Shown one piece after another: positions 15,618 through 23,805 of a stretch of 45,449 nt of DNA. The position numbers and the translations under genes were made by a program. The DNA lies in contig JAFDIS010000019.1 in assembly GCA_019307945.1 (NCBI GenBank), forward strand, positions 1 to 45,449, given 5' to 3'. The stretch's first letter is position 1; the number at the start of each line of letters is the position of its first letter. This stretch comes from Deltaproteobacteria bacterium (lineage in GTDB: Bacteria > Desulfobacterota > DSM-4660 > Desulfatiglandales > Desulfatiglandaceae). The notes beneath the pieces were generated by a model, which worked only from the letters and a program-made list of their open reading frames with translations, searched no databases and was not told the DNA's origin.

Positions 15618-16880
15618 TCAGCCCCCGGACGATGCGGTTTCGGTATCCGAAACCTCGTCTGGATACCTTTGGGCGATGGACTTGAGGACGTCCAGGGAAT
15701 CGAAAAAGGCTTCCACCACCTCCGGATCGAAATGGGTGCCCGCCCCCTTTTCCATTTCTTCGAGAATCCTATCTTCGTCCCAGGCCTCCTTGTAGACCCT
15801 GCGGGAGCGGAGGGCATCGTAGACGTCGGCCACCGCCACGATCCTCCCGAAAAGGGGAATCTCCTCACCGCGTTTGGGCCTGCCCCACCCTGGAGAACCG
15901 GGATCGTCCAACGGACCCCCCGTGCGCGGGTCGATGTGCCCGGGATAGCCGGTTCCGTCCCACTTCTCGTGGTGGTTGAGGGCCACCTCCGCGGCCAGCT
16001 CGTCGAACTCCGACTGGGCCTCCCGGAACAGCCTGGCCCCCAGAAAGGTGTGGCTTTTCATCAGTTCGAATTCGTCCTCCGTGAGGCGGGCGGGTTTCTT
16101 CAAGATGAGGTCGCTGATAGCCACCTTGCCCACGTCGTGCAGCATGGCCGCCATGCGTAGCATGTCCTTCTGCCGGTCCACCTGCGCACCGGGGATCCCT
16201 TTCTTCCGCGCCCAGACCTCGTAGAGCTCGACGGAGTAGGAACCAACCCTGTTCACGTGGGCTCCCGTCTCCTTGGGATCGCGAAGCTCGGCCATGCTGA
16301 TCATACGCAGAATGATGTTTCGAGTCATTTGGGCACGCTCCACGGCCAGGGCCGCCGTGGTGGCAAAATGGCGGATCACCGTCTCGTCCGACCGGGAAAA
16401 TGGGATGATACGGCCTTGGTCGTCCTGAGCGTTGATGAGTTGCATGACGCCGAGGACCTCGCCCCGCTGGTTCGTCATGGGCACCGCAAGGACGGAACGG
16501 GTCCGGTAGCGGGAAATTTCGTCGAAGTCCGAATCAAAGGTGTAAGGTTCGGAGCCCTCCAACCGGTAGACGTCAGGCAGGTTCACCACTTCACGGTTGT
16601 GGGCCACGAAACCGGCGATGGATTGGTTATTGATGGGCAGGGAAAAGGTGCTGTAGATGAGTTTTCGATCCGGTCCCTGACGTGCCCTCAAGGTTTCGTT
16701 CTGCGTGTAGGTGAAACGCAGCATGTCTCCCTCTTTGAGATAGATTGAGCCTGCGTCCGCATTGAAGAAGCGGCGCACCTGGGTGAGGATCCGCTCGAGG
16801 ACCACGTCCAGGTCCTTGACCTCGTTGATGTCCAGGCTGATCTGGGTGATCAGATCGATTTTTTGCGATTCGCTCAACAT
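15618..16880 (-). CDS. GAF domain HD-GYP phosphodiesterase
   Basis: 420 residues. The N-terminal GAF domain (~20-185) includes ADAGSIYLKE and SIAGFVAHNREVVNLPDVY. The HD-GYP domain follows, with MLHDVGKVAISD (HD at 248-249) and HHEKWDGTGYP (303-313), all metal ligands apparently present. Predicted role is cleavage of cyclic di-GMP in the cytoplasm, gated by a GAF ligand. Between the HHEKWDGTGYP motif and the RIVAVADVYDAL motif there is a Gly/Pro-rich insertion of ~30 residues. The gene stands 354 bp upstream of the response regulator and probably has its own promoter. Confidence 0.92.
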   Translation of the reverse strand: MLSESQKIDLITQISLDINEVKDLDVVLERILTQVRRFFNADAGSIYLKEGDMLRFTYTQNETLRARQGPDRKLIYSTFSLPINNQSIAGFVAHNREVVNLPDVYRLEGSEPYTFDSDFDEISRYRTRSVLAVPMTNQRGEVLGVMQLINAQDDQGRIIPFSRSDETVIRHFATTAALAVERAQMTRNIILRMISMAELRDPKETGAHVNRVGSYSVELYEVWARKKGIPGAQVDRQKDMLRMAAMLHDVGKVAISDLILKKPARLTEDEFELMKSHTFLGARLFREAQSEFDELAAEVALNHHEKWDGTGYPGHIDPRTGGPLDDPGSPGWGRPKRGEEIPLFGRIVAVADVYDALRSRRVYKEAWDEDRILEEMEKGAGTHFDPEVVEAFFDSLDVLKSIAQRYPDEVSDTETASSGG

Positions 16881-16909
16881 GAGGGAAATTTCGCTCCTCT
16901 ATATCCCAC

Positions 16910-17089
16910 CTATTCCATCGGCCGGTGTGGGCGCTGAGATGATAATTTTTCCAGTAGACCCCGGACTCGGTCCCCCTTTTGCCGCCGGTCGAGCCGGTGC
17001 GAGGGGATCGCCTCCATCCCGAGATGTGCTCCCAGGACCATGCCCGTGATCATCCCCCTTGCCGCGCTGTCCCCGCCGGGGAGGTTCAT
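16910..17089 (-). pseudogene. C-terminal remnant of an ADP-ribosylglycohydrolase (DraG family)
   Basis: The 59 codons before the stop at 16910 carry LPGGDSAARGMITGMVLG, then AHLGMEAIPSHR. This is the C-terminal GGDSAARG...GA signature that binds the second metal in DraG/ADP-ribosylglycohydrolase proteins. The frame stays open upstream to 17485, but that part has no family resemblance and runs through the start of cvpA. The N-terminal ~250 residues are missing and no ribosome-binding site is evident. It is read as a decayed gene end. The rest of the gap, 17090-17318, contained nothing else recognisable. Confidence 0.6.
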
Positions 17090-17318
17090 CCGTGGGGAAA
17101 AAGAGGGCGATGTTCCCCACGGGGGAAGGCTCCCCAAAGCAGCTCTGCCTGCCAAATCGGCCCCATATCTACCATACTCCGGGTGCGGGCACAAGGACCT
17201 GCCCTTTGTCGGGAGCTCCGGGGACGGGGCAACGCAAGCTCTATGGCCGGAGTTGCGCCTGTTTGAGACGGCCGAACCTGCTTGACGGCCTCCGGCCGGC
17301 TTTGATACAAGAAGCCTT

Positions 17319-17876
17319 ATGAATTTCCTGGATATTCTCATTATTTGCACGATGGTCTTCTTCCTCGTGCGCGGCGTGCTCCGAGGATTTTTCAAGGAGG
17401 TCGGTTCCCTGGCCGGGGTTATCCTGGGTATCTGGCTGGCGGCATTGTTCCAGCCCGAGGCGACCTCCCGGCTCAGGACCCTCATGCCTTCGGTGCCTTA
17501 CCTTTCCTTGATCAGTTTTGCTGCGGTCTTTGCCGTTGTCCTTATCCTGTGCAACCTGGCCGCCTGGGGGATTCGGACGTTGCTGAAGAAGGCCTTTCTG
17601 GGATGGGCCGACCGCGCCCTCGGCGCCGCCCTGGCCATCCTCAAAGGCGTTATCCTGATCTATCTCGTCATAGTGGTCCTCACCTTCTTCGTGCCCGGCA
17701 AATCTCCCCTCATCGCCGAGTCGAAACTGGCGCCCTTCATCGTGCGGAGCTATCAGGCCGCGGTGGGCCTGGTTTCCCCCGGGGCTTACCAGGAGTGGAA
17801 AAATCGTTTTCTCGGAAAGGCCGGAGCGGTGATGAAATCCACTTCGGAAGCGGTTCAGGGTCGTGCCGGGAAATGA
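17319..17876 (+). CDS. CvpA family membrane protein
   Basis: 185 residues with four hydrophobic helices: FLDILIICTMVFFLVRGVLRG, SLAGVILGIWLAALF, SLISFAAVFAVVLILCNLAAW and ALAILKGVILIYLVIVVLTF. The early G-x-x-R-G-x-x-x-E pattern (GVLRGFFKEVGSLAG) is the CvpA signature. Members are inner-membrane proteins linked to colicin V export and envelope integrity; the molecular role is unsettled. It heads a plus-strand run with mazG and mtgA, overlapping mazG by 14 nt. Confidence 0.85.
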   Translation: MNFLDILIICTMVFFLVRGVLRGFFKEVGSLAGVILGIWLAALFQPEATSRLRTLMPSVPYLSLISFAAVFAVVLILCNLAAWGIRTLLKKAFLGWADRALGAALAILKGVILIYLVIVVLTFFVPGKSPLIAESKLAPFIVRSYQAAVGLVSPGAYQEWKNRFLGKAGAVMKSTSEAVQGRAGK

Positions 17877-18717
17877 GTCGAGGGATAGGCTGGCCGAGGC
17901 CTTTCACGGCCTCGTGGACCTGGTGAGGACTCTGCGGGGTCCCGGCGGTTGCCCCTGGGACGCCGAGCAGACCTTTACCACCATAAAGATGTATCTGCTG
18001 GAGGAGGCATACGAAGTCCTGGACGCCGTGGAAGCGGGCGACATGGAGGAAGTGTGTGCCGAACTTGGGGACCTCCTCTTCCAGGTGATCTTCCTGGCCT
18101 ACCTGGCGGAAGAAAAGGGACATTTCACCTCCCTGGACGTCCTGGAGCGCATCCGGGAAAAAATGGTCCGCAGACATCCCCATGTCTTCGGCCGAGCCAG
18201 GGTTCGGACACCCGAGGAGGTGGCTGACAACTGGGCGCAGATCAAGAAGTCGGAGAAAGGGGACTCGGCGGCGCCCGCCTCGTCCTTGGGGGATATTCCG
18301 GTGAATCTTCCGGCCCTGCTTCGGGCTCACCGGCTCTGGGAACGCGCCTCGAAGGCCTTTCGGGGGAGAGGTCCGGTGGCGGACGAAACGCGTGAAAGGG
18401 TCCGGGAGACCTTCGCATCTCTTGAGGAGGCCCTGGAGGCCGGCGATAAGGATGGCGCGGCCGAGGCCACGGGGATCTTACTGTTTCGTCTTGCAGGCCT
18501 TTCAAGAAACCTCGGCTTCAACGCCGAGCATCTCTTGCGGTCGGAAAATGCCGCGTTCATCCGTTGTTTCCAGACGGCGGAAGAAATCCTGAGAGCCCGC
18601 GGGGTCGATCCGGAAGGTGCAACCACGGAACAGATCGAGGCGGCATGGCAAGAGGCGGTGGAAAAAGGACAGGCGCGAAGCAAGGCAGGGGCCGGAGCGC
18701 CCGGAGATGGATCCTGA
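17863..18717 (+). CDS. mazG: MazG nucleoside triphosphate pyrophosphohydrolase
   Basis: 284 residues from GTG 17863, overlapping cvpA by 14 nt; no in-frame ATG gives a full domain. The N-terminal MazG domain is intact: GCPWDAEQT, EEAYEVLDAV, ELGDLLFQVIF and VRRHPHVFG. MazG hydrolyses (d)NTPs to monophosphates and pyrophosphate. In the C-terminal MazG repeat the metal-binding ELGDLL motif is replaced by EATGILLF, so that half appears degenerate. The family normally keeps a functional C-terminal domain. The last 73 nt overlap the next gene. Confidence 0.88.
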   Translation: MPGNESRDRLAEAFHGLVDLVRTLRGPGGCPWDAEQTFTTIKMYLLEEAYEVLDAVEAGDMEEVCAELGDLLFQVIFLAYLAEEKGHFTSLDVLERIREKMVRRHPHVFGRARVRTPEEVADNWAQIKKSEKGDSAAPASSLGDIPVNLPALLRAHRLWERASKAFRGRGPVADETRERVRETFASLEEALEAGDKDGAAEATGILLFRLAGLSRNLGFNAEHLLRSENAAFIRCFQTAEEILRARGVDPEGATTEQIEAAWQEAVEKGQARSKAGAGAPGDGS

Positions 18718-19376
18718 AATGGGCCTTGCGTGTGGGTCTGGCCCTCTTTCTGCTGACGGTCCTGCAGACCCTGGCGGTGGGATTCATCAACCCGCCTTGC
18801 ACCGTGCGTGCGGCGGCTTCCTGGTTTCTGAGCGGAGGGCGCGGGAGAGTCCATGACCTGCGCGGCCGATGGCGGCCCCTGGAACGGATCTCTCCCCATC
18901 TCCGTCGTGCGGTACTGGCGGGCGAGGACCAGCGGTTCCTGCAACACCATGGTTTTGACCTGCGCGAACTGCTGGACGCGCTGGGGGATCTGGTCTCGGG
19001 CCGGGGCAGACGAGGGGCCAGCACCATCAGCATGCAGGTGGCCCGGACAGTATTCCTGTGGCCGGAACGGACCTGGCCGAGGAAATTGGCCGAGGCCTAT
19101 TATACGGTGCTCATCGAGTCCTTGTGGAACAAAGCACGGATCCTCGAAGTCTATCTCAACACCGTGGACTGGGGCACGAGGATAGTAGGCGCCGAATCCG
19201 CAGCGAGGACCTACTTTCGTGTCTCCTGCGGGCGGGTTTCCCGCCTCGAGGCCGCCCTTCTGGCAGCCGTCCTGCCCAATCCCCACCGGTGGTCCCCCCG
19301 GAGGCCCAATGGAAGGGTCCTGATGCGGCTGCGTAAGATCTTGCGAGACATGGACAAAATGCCCCTGGTTTCGTGA
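18645..19376 (+). CDS. mtgA: Monofunctional peptidoglycan glycosyltransferase
   Basis: 243 residues from ATG 18645, with GAGG 6 nt upstream; the start lies inside mazG (73-nt overlap). A basic N-terminus precedes one membrane anchor (LALFLLTVLQTLAVGFI). The glycosyltransferase family 51 motifs follow in order: AGEDQRFLQHHGFD with the catalytic Glu, RRGASTISMQVARTVFL, KLAEAYYTVLIE and RILEVYLNTVDWG. No transpeptidase domain. It polymerises lipid II on the periplasmic face. Length matches MtgA. Confidence 0.9.
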   Translation: MARGGGKRTGAKQGRGRSARRWILKWALRVGLALFLLTVLQTLAVGFINPPCTVRAAASWFLSGGRGRVHDLRGRWRPLERISPHLRRAVLAGEDQRFLQHHGFDLRELLDALGDLVSGRGRRGASTISMQVARTVFLWPERTWPRKLAEAYYTVLIESLWNKARILEVYLNTVDWGTRIVGAESAARTYFRVSCGRVSRLEAALLAAVLPNPHRWSPRRPNGRVLMRLRKILRDMDKMPLVS

Positions 19377-19501
19377 AATTTGCCTGCGTTCTTCCCACGG
19401 AATTGGTGGTTGATGCGGCCGGTAGTATGGTGGATAATGAACCGACCGCCGGCCGGCGGGCCTCGAACTCCGAGATCGGTCGGCAACAAGGCCAGGCAGG
19501 A

Positions 19502-21739
19502 ATGAGACCGCGGGGGAAATTCAGTCCCATGCCCATGTCCGAACTCCTTTTTAAGGTCAGAGGGATCAGCCTGAAATGGAAGATACTCATCCCCTTCCTG
19601 ACCCTGGCGTTCCTCGGGACCGCCTCGCTGACCTTTGTGGGGCTGAATTCCCAGAACGGTCTGCTCAGAAAGGAGGAACTCAAAGAGATTCGGACGCTGT
19701 ACCGGATCTTCCTGGCCGCGCTGGACCAAAAGCTCGAACAGACTCTGGTGCTGGCCGGTGGGTTGGCGGCGGACCCGGTGGTGGGCAAGTGTTTAGCGGA
19801 GAGGGACGCCGAAGGGCTGTACCGTCATCTGTTTCCGGTCTACAAGCGGTGGAAAAGGGATTTCGACATCAGACAACTGCATTTTCAGGTACCTCCGGGC
19901 AAGTCCTTTCTCCGGGTGCACAACCAGGCCCTTCGGAGGGAACTGATTTCTTACAGAAACATGGTCCTTGAGGCCATGAAGGGGCCCAGGGCCGTGGGCG
20001 GCCTGGAATGGGGGCTGACGGGACTAAGCATTCGCGGCGTGGTGCCGGTCTTCTGGAAGGGCGCCCTGGCCGGTACCGTGGAGGTGGGCCATCCCTTTGA
20101 CCTGCGTTTCATGCAGGGCCTGAAGAGGAAGTGGAATGCCGATTTCTCGGTGCACGAAGTGAAGGGTCCGCGCGACTACCGCCTGCTTGTCACCACCAGG
20201 GGAGACGGCCGGACCATGTTGCAGCAGTCGCCCGATCCCTCATACCGGCCTGACAAGACACGGATCCTCATTTCTCCGCCGGGATGGTCCCTCTTCTCCG
20301 TCATCCTGGGCCCGTTAAGGGATTATCGAGGAGACGTGGTCGCCGTGGTGGAGATATGCCTGGACCGATCCGGCGTTCTCAAAAGGCTTTCAAGGGCAAG
20401 AGTGCTCATGGCAGTGGTGGGTGGGGGGAGCCTCCTGCTGAGTTTCTTGTTCACGTGGGTTGTTGCTGCGCTTTTCGTTAGGCCCATCAAGGAGATCGTG
20501 GGAGAGGCGGAAGAGATCGCTCAGGGGAAAAGGGAAAGCCTTATAGAGCAACGTCCTCCCGACGAGATCGGGGCACTGACCCAGGCACTCAATACCCTGC
20601 TCGAGTCCCTGAACCAGAAGCAGCGGGAAGTGGAGCATTATGCAAGGACTCTGGAGGCACGGGTTAAACAGCGGACGGCGGATCTCGTGGCGTCCGAGGA
20701 AAAATACCGCGCCCTCGTGGAAAACCTCCCGCTCATAGTCTACCGTGTCCTCAGGGATGGTACCACTGAGTTCATCAACCCCTATTTCACGGAAAAATTG
20801 GGCTATACGACCGAGGAGGTGGTGGGAGACAGAAAATTCTGGAAGGAGAAAATTTGCGGAAAGTCGCAATCGGAGAAAAGCTCCGCCCTGGAGCCCTGCT
20901 GGGAGGAAGGCCGTGAAATGCAGACGGAAAGAGAGGTCCGCAGTAAAGACGGCCGTTTGTTGACATTCATCGATTATGCCATTCCCCACAGGGAGCCGGA
21001 CGGCCGGGTCTCGTGGGTCGAGGGTATCATGATGGATATCACGGAACTCAAGCGGCTCCAGGAACGGGCCCTCAGGACGGAGGAAATGCGCATCCTCGGG
21101 GAGGTGTCGGCGCGCTTCGCCCACGAAATCCGGAATCCCCTGGTTGCGGCCGGAGGCTTTGCGCGCAGGCTTCGTGATGCCCTGCCCGAGGATCATCCCC
21201 AACGGAAGTTCGCCGATATCATAGTTGAGGAAGTGGCCAGGCTGGAGGAGATTCTGAGGATCTGCCTGGCCTCCATCAAGCCGCTGACCCTGAATCTCAC
21301 ACCCGTGGATATGGGCCGTCTGCTGCGCGCGGTGCACGAGGAACTCAACGAGCAGATCGGGCATCGCCGTATCGACCTGATGGAGTCTTTTCCCAAGGCG
21401 GCCGTGGTGGTCATGGCGGACGAGGTCCTGATGGCCAGGGCTTTTGAAAACCTCCTCAAACAGGCGGTGTTGGCCATGCCGGAAGGGGACCGTCTCGTTC
21501 TCCAAATGGCGGTGGAAGAGGGACGGGTCGTCATCGACATCCGGTACCGGGCCGGAAACCTCTCGGAGGAGGATCTGGAGCAGTTCTTTTTCCCCCGCTT
21601 TACCAGTGAGGCGGGCGCGGAAGTATTGGATCTGCCCCTTTCAAAAATGATTATCCATCGGCATGGGGGAAAGATCGAGGTTTCCCGTGAGGAGGAAAGT
21701 GGAATCCTCGTGCGGGTGGAATTGCCGGCGAAAAGTTGA
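19502..21739 (+). CDS. Cache-HAMP-PAS sensor histidine kinase with degenerate ATP-binding domain
   Basis: 745 residues from ATG 19502 (AGGCAGGA just upstream); a GTG at 19373 overlapping the mtgA stop would add 43 residues. TM1 at ~27-48, a periplasmic dCache-type sensor with HFQVPPGKSFLRVHNQ and TGLSIRGVVPVFWKG, and TM2 at ~301-327. HAMP and a coiled coil follow, then PAS (~398-520) and HisKA with FAHEIRNPLVAAGG (His ~541). The CA domain is badly degraded: the N-box reads NLLKQAV with Gln for the Mg-binding Asn, the G1 D-x-G-x-G is replaced by RYRAGNLS, and G2 reads GAEVLDLPLS. ATP binding is doubtful, so it may be a phosphatase or a pseudokinase partner. Confidence 0.85.
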   Translation: MRPRGKFSPMPMSELLFKVRGISLKWKILIPFLTLAFLGTASLTFVGLNSQNGLLRKEELKEIRTLYRIFLAALDQKLEQTLVLAGGLAADPVVGKCLAERDAEGLYRHLFPVYKRWKRDFDIRQLHFQVPPGKSFLRVHNQALRRELISYRNMVLEAMKGPRAVGGLEWGLTGLSIRGVVPVFWKGALAGTVEVGHPFDLRFMQGLKRKWNADFSVHEVKGPRDYRLLVTTRGDGRTMLQQSPDPSYRPDKTRILISPPGWSLFSVILGPLRDYRGDVVAVVEICLDRSGVLKRLSRARVLMAVVGGGSLLLSFLFTWVVAALFVRPIKEIVGEAEEIAQGKRESLIEQRPPDEIGALTQALNTLLESLNQKQREVEHYARTLEARVKQRTADLVASEEKYRALVENLPLIVYRVLRDGTTEFINPYFTEKLGYTTEEVVGDRKFWKEKICGKSQSEKSSALEPCWEEGREMQTEREVRSKDGRLLTFIDYAIPHREPDGRVSWVEGIMMDITELKRLQERALRTEEMRILGEVSARFAHEIRNPLVAAGGFARRLRDALPEDHPQRKFADIIVEEVARLEEILRICLASIKPLTLNLTPVDMGRLLRAVHEELNEQIGHRRIDLMESFPKAAVVVMADEVLMARAFENLLKQAVLAMPEGDRLVLQMAVEEGRVVIDIRYRAGNLSEEDLEQFFFPRFTSEAGAEVLDLPLSKMIIHRHGGKIEVSREEESGILVRVELPAKS

Positions 21740-21780
21740 AAGTCTTGTGCAGGAGGTCGCTCTGCGCGCCGGCAAGATTG

Positions 21781-21969
21781 TCAAGGCGCCGAAGCCGCCG
21801 CTGCGGATTCGTGGTCCGCTATCATGACCGGTTCGGTTTCGGACGGGGCTGATTGTGACTCCTCGCGATAGACCTGGCAGTCGTCCTTGAAATCGCATTT
21901 TCGGCGGCAGACAAGTATATTGACGCGAGGTGCGCTTCTTTTCCTGGGACAAACGATATAGACGCTCAT
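21781..21969 (-). CDS. Small Cys-rich protein, unknown
   Basis: 62 residues from ATG 21969, with GGAGA 6 nt upstream. The N-terminus reads MSVYIVCPRKRSAPRVNILV and continues CRRKCDFKDDC, giving four Cys in a C-x(n)-C-x3-C-x5-C pattern that could bind a metal. The C-terminal 25 residues are Ser/Ala/Glu-rich and likely disordered. The gene is monocistronic, with a good promoter in an unusually A/T-rich stretch. I believe similar small Cys proteins occur in related genomes, but no function is known to me. Confidence 0.65.
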   Translation of the reverse strand: MSVYIVCPRKRSAPRVNILVCRRKCDFKDDCQVYREESQSAPSETEPVMIADHESAAAASAP

Positions 21970-22014
21970 GAATGTCTCCAATGTTAGCATAAATTATAAT
22001 ATAATTATGCATTA

Positions 22015-22043
22015 TTGATATCATAAATAAGTGTATGTGTCAA
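22015..22043 (-). promoter_or_regulatory. Sigma70 promoter of the small Cys-rich gene
   Basis: Minus-strand TTGACA (22043-22038), 17-bp spacer, then TATCAA (22020-22015), inside the most A/T-rich segment of the window (about 21985-22050). It directs transcription toward the small gene starting at 21969. The rest of the gap to plsC (22044-22216) showed nothing recognisable. Confidence 0.6.
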
Positions 22044-22216
22044 TAAATTTATCTGCTTGTGGGCCTTGTGTGGGGACGCGGAGGCCTTTTCGGGCTATCG
22101 GGTGGGAATGTCCCGCTGATTTCGAAAGAAGAGGAAAAAGCGGTTGCCATGGGCTGAGAGACTCCATCCCGCTCCTCGGGGAAAGGCATAGCTGATTTGC
22201 GTAAACGTGAGGAATT

Positions 22217-22942
22217 ATGATCCGTTTCATTTTGTTGAATGCATTTATCGGCCTTCACACCATCGTATTTTGTCTCTTGTCCTTCCCTCTGGCCCTTTTC
22301 GATCGGGACGGGAGCCTGATCCATTTTTGGATCGCCGTCCCCTGGGCCAAGGCCATTTTATGGGTGAGCGGTATTCGGGTACGCGTGTCGGGACTGGAGA
22401 ATTTGGCCGAGGATCGACCCCGGATCCTCATGACCAATCATCAGAGCACCTATGACATTTTTGCGCTGCTGGCCCACATCCCCCTGCATTTCAAGTTTAT
22501 TCTCAAGCAGGAACTCATGAGGCTTCCATTCCTGGGCTCGGCCATGCGCAGGGCGGGCTACATCGGCATCGAGCGGGAGGACCCACGGAAGGCGGTCAAG
22601 AGCATGCGCGACGCGGCGGAAAAGATCCGGCATGGTGCCTCCGTCGTGATTTTTCCGGAAGGCACGCGGAGTCCCGACGGCACGCTGCAGCCTTTCAAGC
22701 GGGGCGGCTTCAATCTGGCCCTCAAAGCAGGGTGTGATATCGTCCCCATCGGGATCCGGGACAGCTACAAGATCGTGCCCAAGGGAAGTTTCAGGATACG
22801 GAAGGGGGCGTTCGACCTGAGTATCGGGAAGCCCATCCCCACGAAGGATTACAATAAGAAGAACATCCAGGACCTTATGGAACGGGTCCGGTCCGCGATA
22901 GCGGAGCTGATGGCCCGGCCGCGCGGGGATGGGGAACAGTGA
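22217..22942 (+). CDS. plsC: 1-acyl-sn-glycerol-3-phosphate acyltransferase
   Basis: 241 residues from ATG 22217 behind GAGGAATT. An N-terminal hydrophobic helix is followed by the acyltransferase core: NHQSTYD (74-80, the HxxxxD motif), a later FKFILKQEL, and FPEGTRS (146-152) with IVPIGI after it. It transfers an acyl chain to lysophosphatidate at the inner membrane, making phosphatidate. The family length is matched. It overlaps the next gene in TGATG, so the two are coupled. Confidence 0.92.
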   Translation: MIRFILLNAFIGLHTIVFCLLSFPLALFDRDGSLIHFWIAVPWAKAILWVSGIRVRVSGLENLAEDRPRILMTNHQSTYDIFALLAHIPLHFKFILKQELMRLPFLGSAMRRAGYIGIEREDPRKAVKSMRDAAEKIRHGASVVIFPEGTRSPDGTLQPFKRGGFNLALKAGCDIVPIGIRDSYKIVPKGSFRIRKGAFDLSIGKPIPTKDYNKKNIQDLMERVRSAIAELMARPRGDGEQ

Positions 22943-23775
22943 TGAGGCTCAACGGGTGGTGGACGAAATGTGGGACGGGGGATGCCGGAATGCCGTTGGC
23001 CGTTCGGGTTGCGTTTCTGACGGTCTTTATGGGGGCGTGGATTACGGGTACGGCGGGCGCCTATTTGTTGCCCGCCCGGCAAATTCTTGGCTTTTGTGCC
23101 AGGAATTTCGAAGCTTGTGTGACCGCCCTGGTGGAGGCCGACACCATTGAGTTCATCCCTCAGAGAGGCGAGTTGGCATACGGGGAGAAGATCTTCCTCG
23201 CCGCCCCTGATTCGGCGAGGCGAGAGCGGGTTTCCCGGGCCGACGGATGGGACTGGGATTACGCCGCTCTTTCCCAACGTGACCGGGGGCTCCAGGAGAG
23301 GTTCTGGTTCCTGATTCTCTGCAATCCGGAGGACCGATTGGAAAAACGTCTGAGGGATCTGGGGCTCGCCCTGGAAGACGTGAACCTGACACGGGTGGAA
23401 GGTCTGATCGGCTACGCCATCGGCGGCAGAGGGCCCCGGGAACCGGTCCTAGTCATCGAGAAGGACCGCTTCCTGCCGCTTCTGCTCCGTTACCGGGCGG
23501 GCCCTCTCACCCCTCCCGTCACGATCCGTTTCGACGATTACCGCACGGTGGGCAAGGTGTGGTTCCCTCACAAGGTCGTCCGGACCGTGGAAGGAGGACC
23601 CCGGAAGACCTCGTTTTTCCGTCAAGTACGGATCAATGTGCCCCTGGATTCCCCGTCTTCCGGTCGGCTGACGCCGTCCGAGGCCGGTACTTGCGGTCCC
23701 TCCCGGACCGGACAACGGGACCCGGGGGGCCGCCGCCTGGACACCATTCACGCCCTGACAGACCGCTACCGCTGA
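22942..23775 (+). CDS. Exported protein of unknown function
   Basis: 277 residues from ATG 22942, which overlaps the plsC stop by one base. A hydrophobic signal segment (VAFLTVFMGAWITGTAGA, residues ~26-43) suggests export. The mature part has ILGFCARNFEACVTALVEAD at its start, an internal AIGGRGPREPVLVIEKDRFL, and RFDDYRTVGKVWFPHKVV near residue 200. The last stretch recalls LolA-like beta-strand proteins that report on outer-membrane lipids, but I cannot assign a family. The C-terminal ~55 residues are Ser/Gly/Arg-rich. Coupling to plsC suggests an envelope role. Confidence 0.7.
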   Translation: MRLNGWWTKCGTGDAGMPLAVRVAFLTVFMGAWITGTAGAYLLPARQILGFCARNFEACVTALVEADTIEFIPQRGELAYGEKIFLAAPDSARRERVSRADGWDWDYAALSQRDRGLQERFWFLILCNPEDRLEKRLRDLGLALEDVNLTRVEGLIGYAIGGRGPREPVLVIEKDRFLPLLLRYRAGPLTPPVTIRFDDYRTVGKVWFPHKVVRTVEGGPRKTSFFRQVRINVPLDSPSSGRLTPSEAGTCGPSRTGQRDPGGRRLDTIHALTDRYR

Positions 23776-23805
23776 TCGCGGAAGACAAACACCTAAGGAA
23801 GCGCC

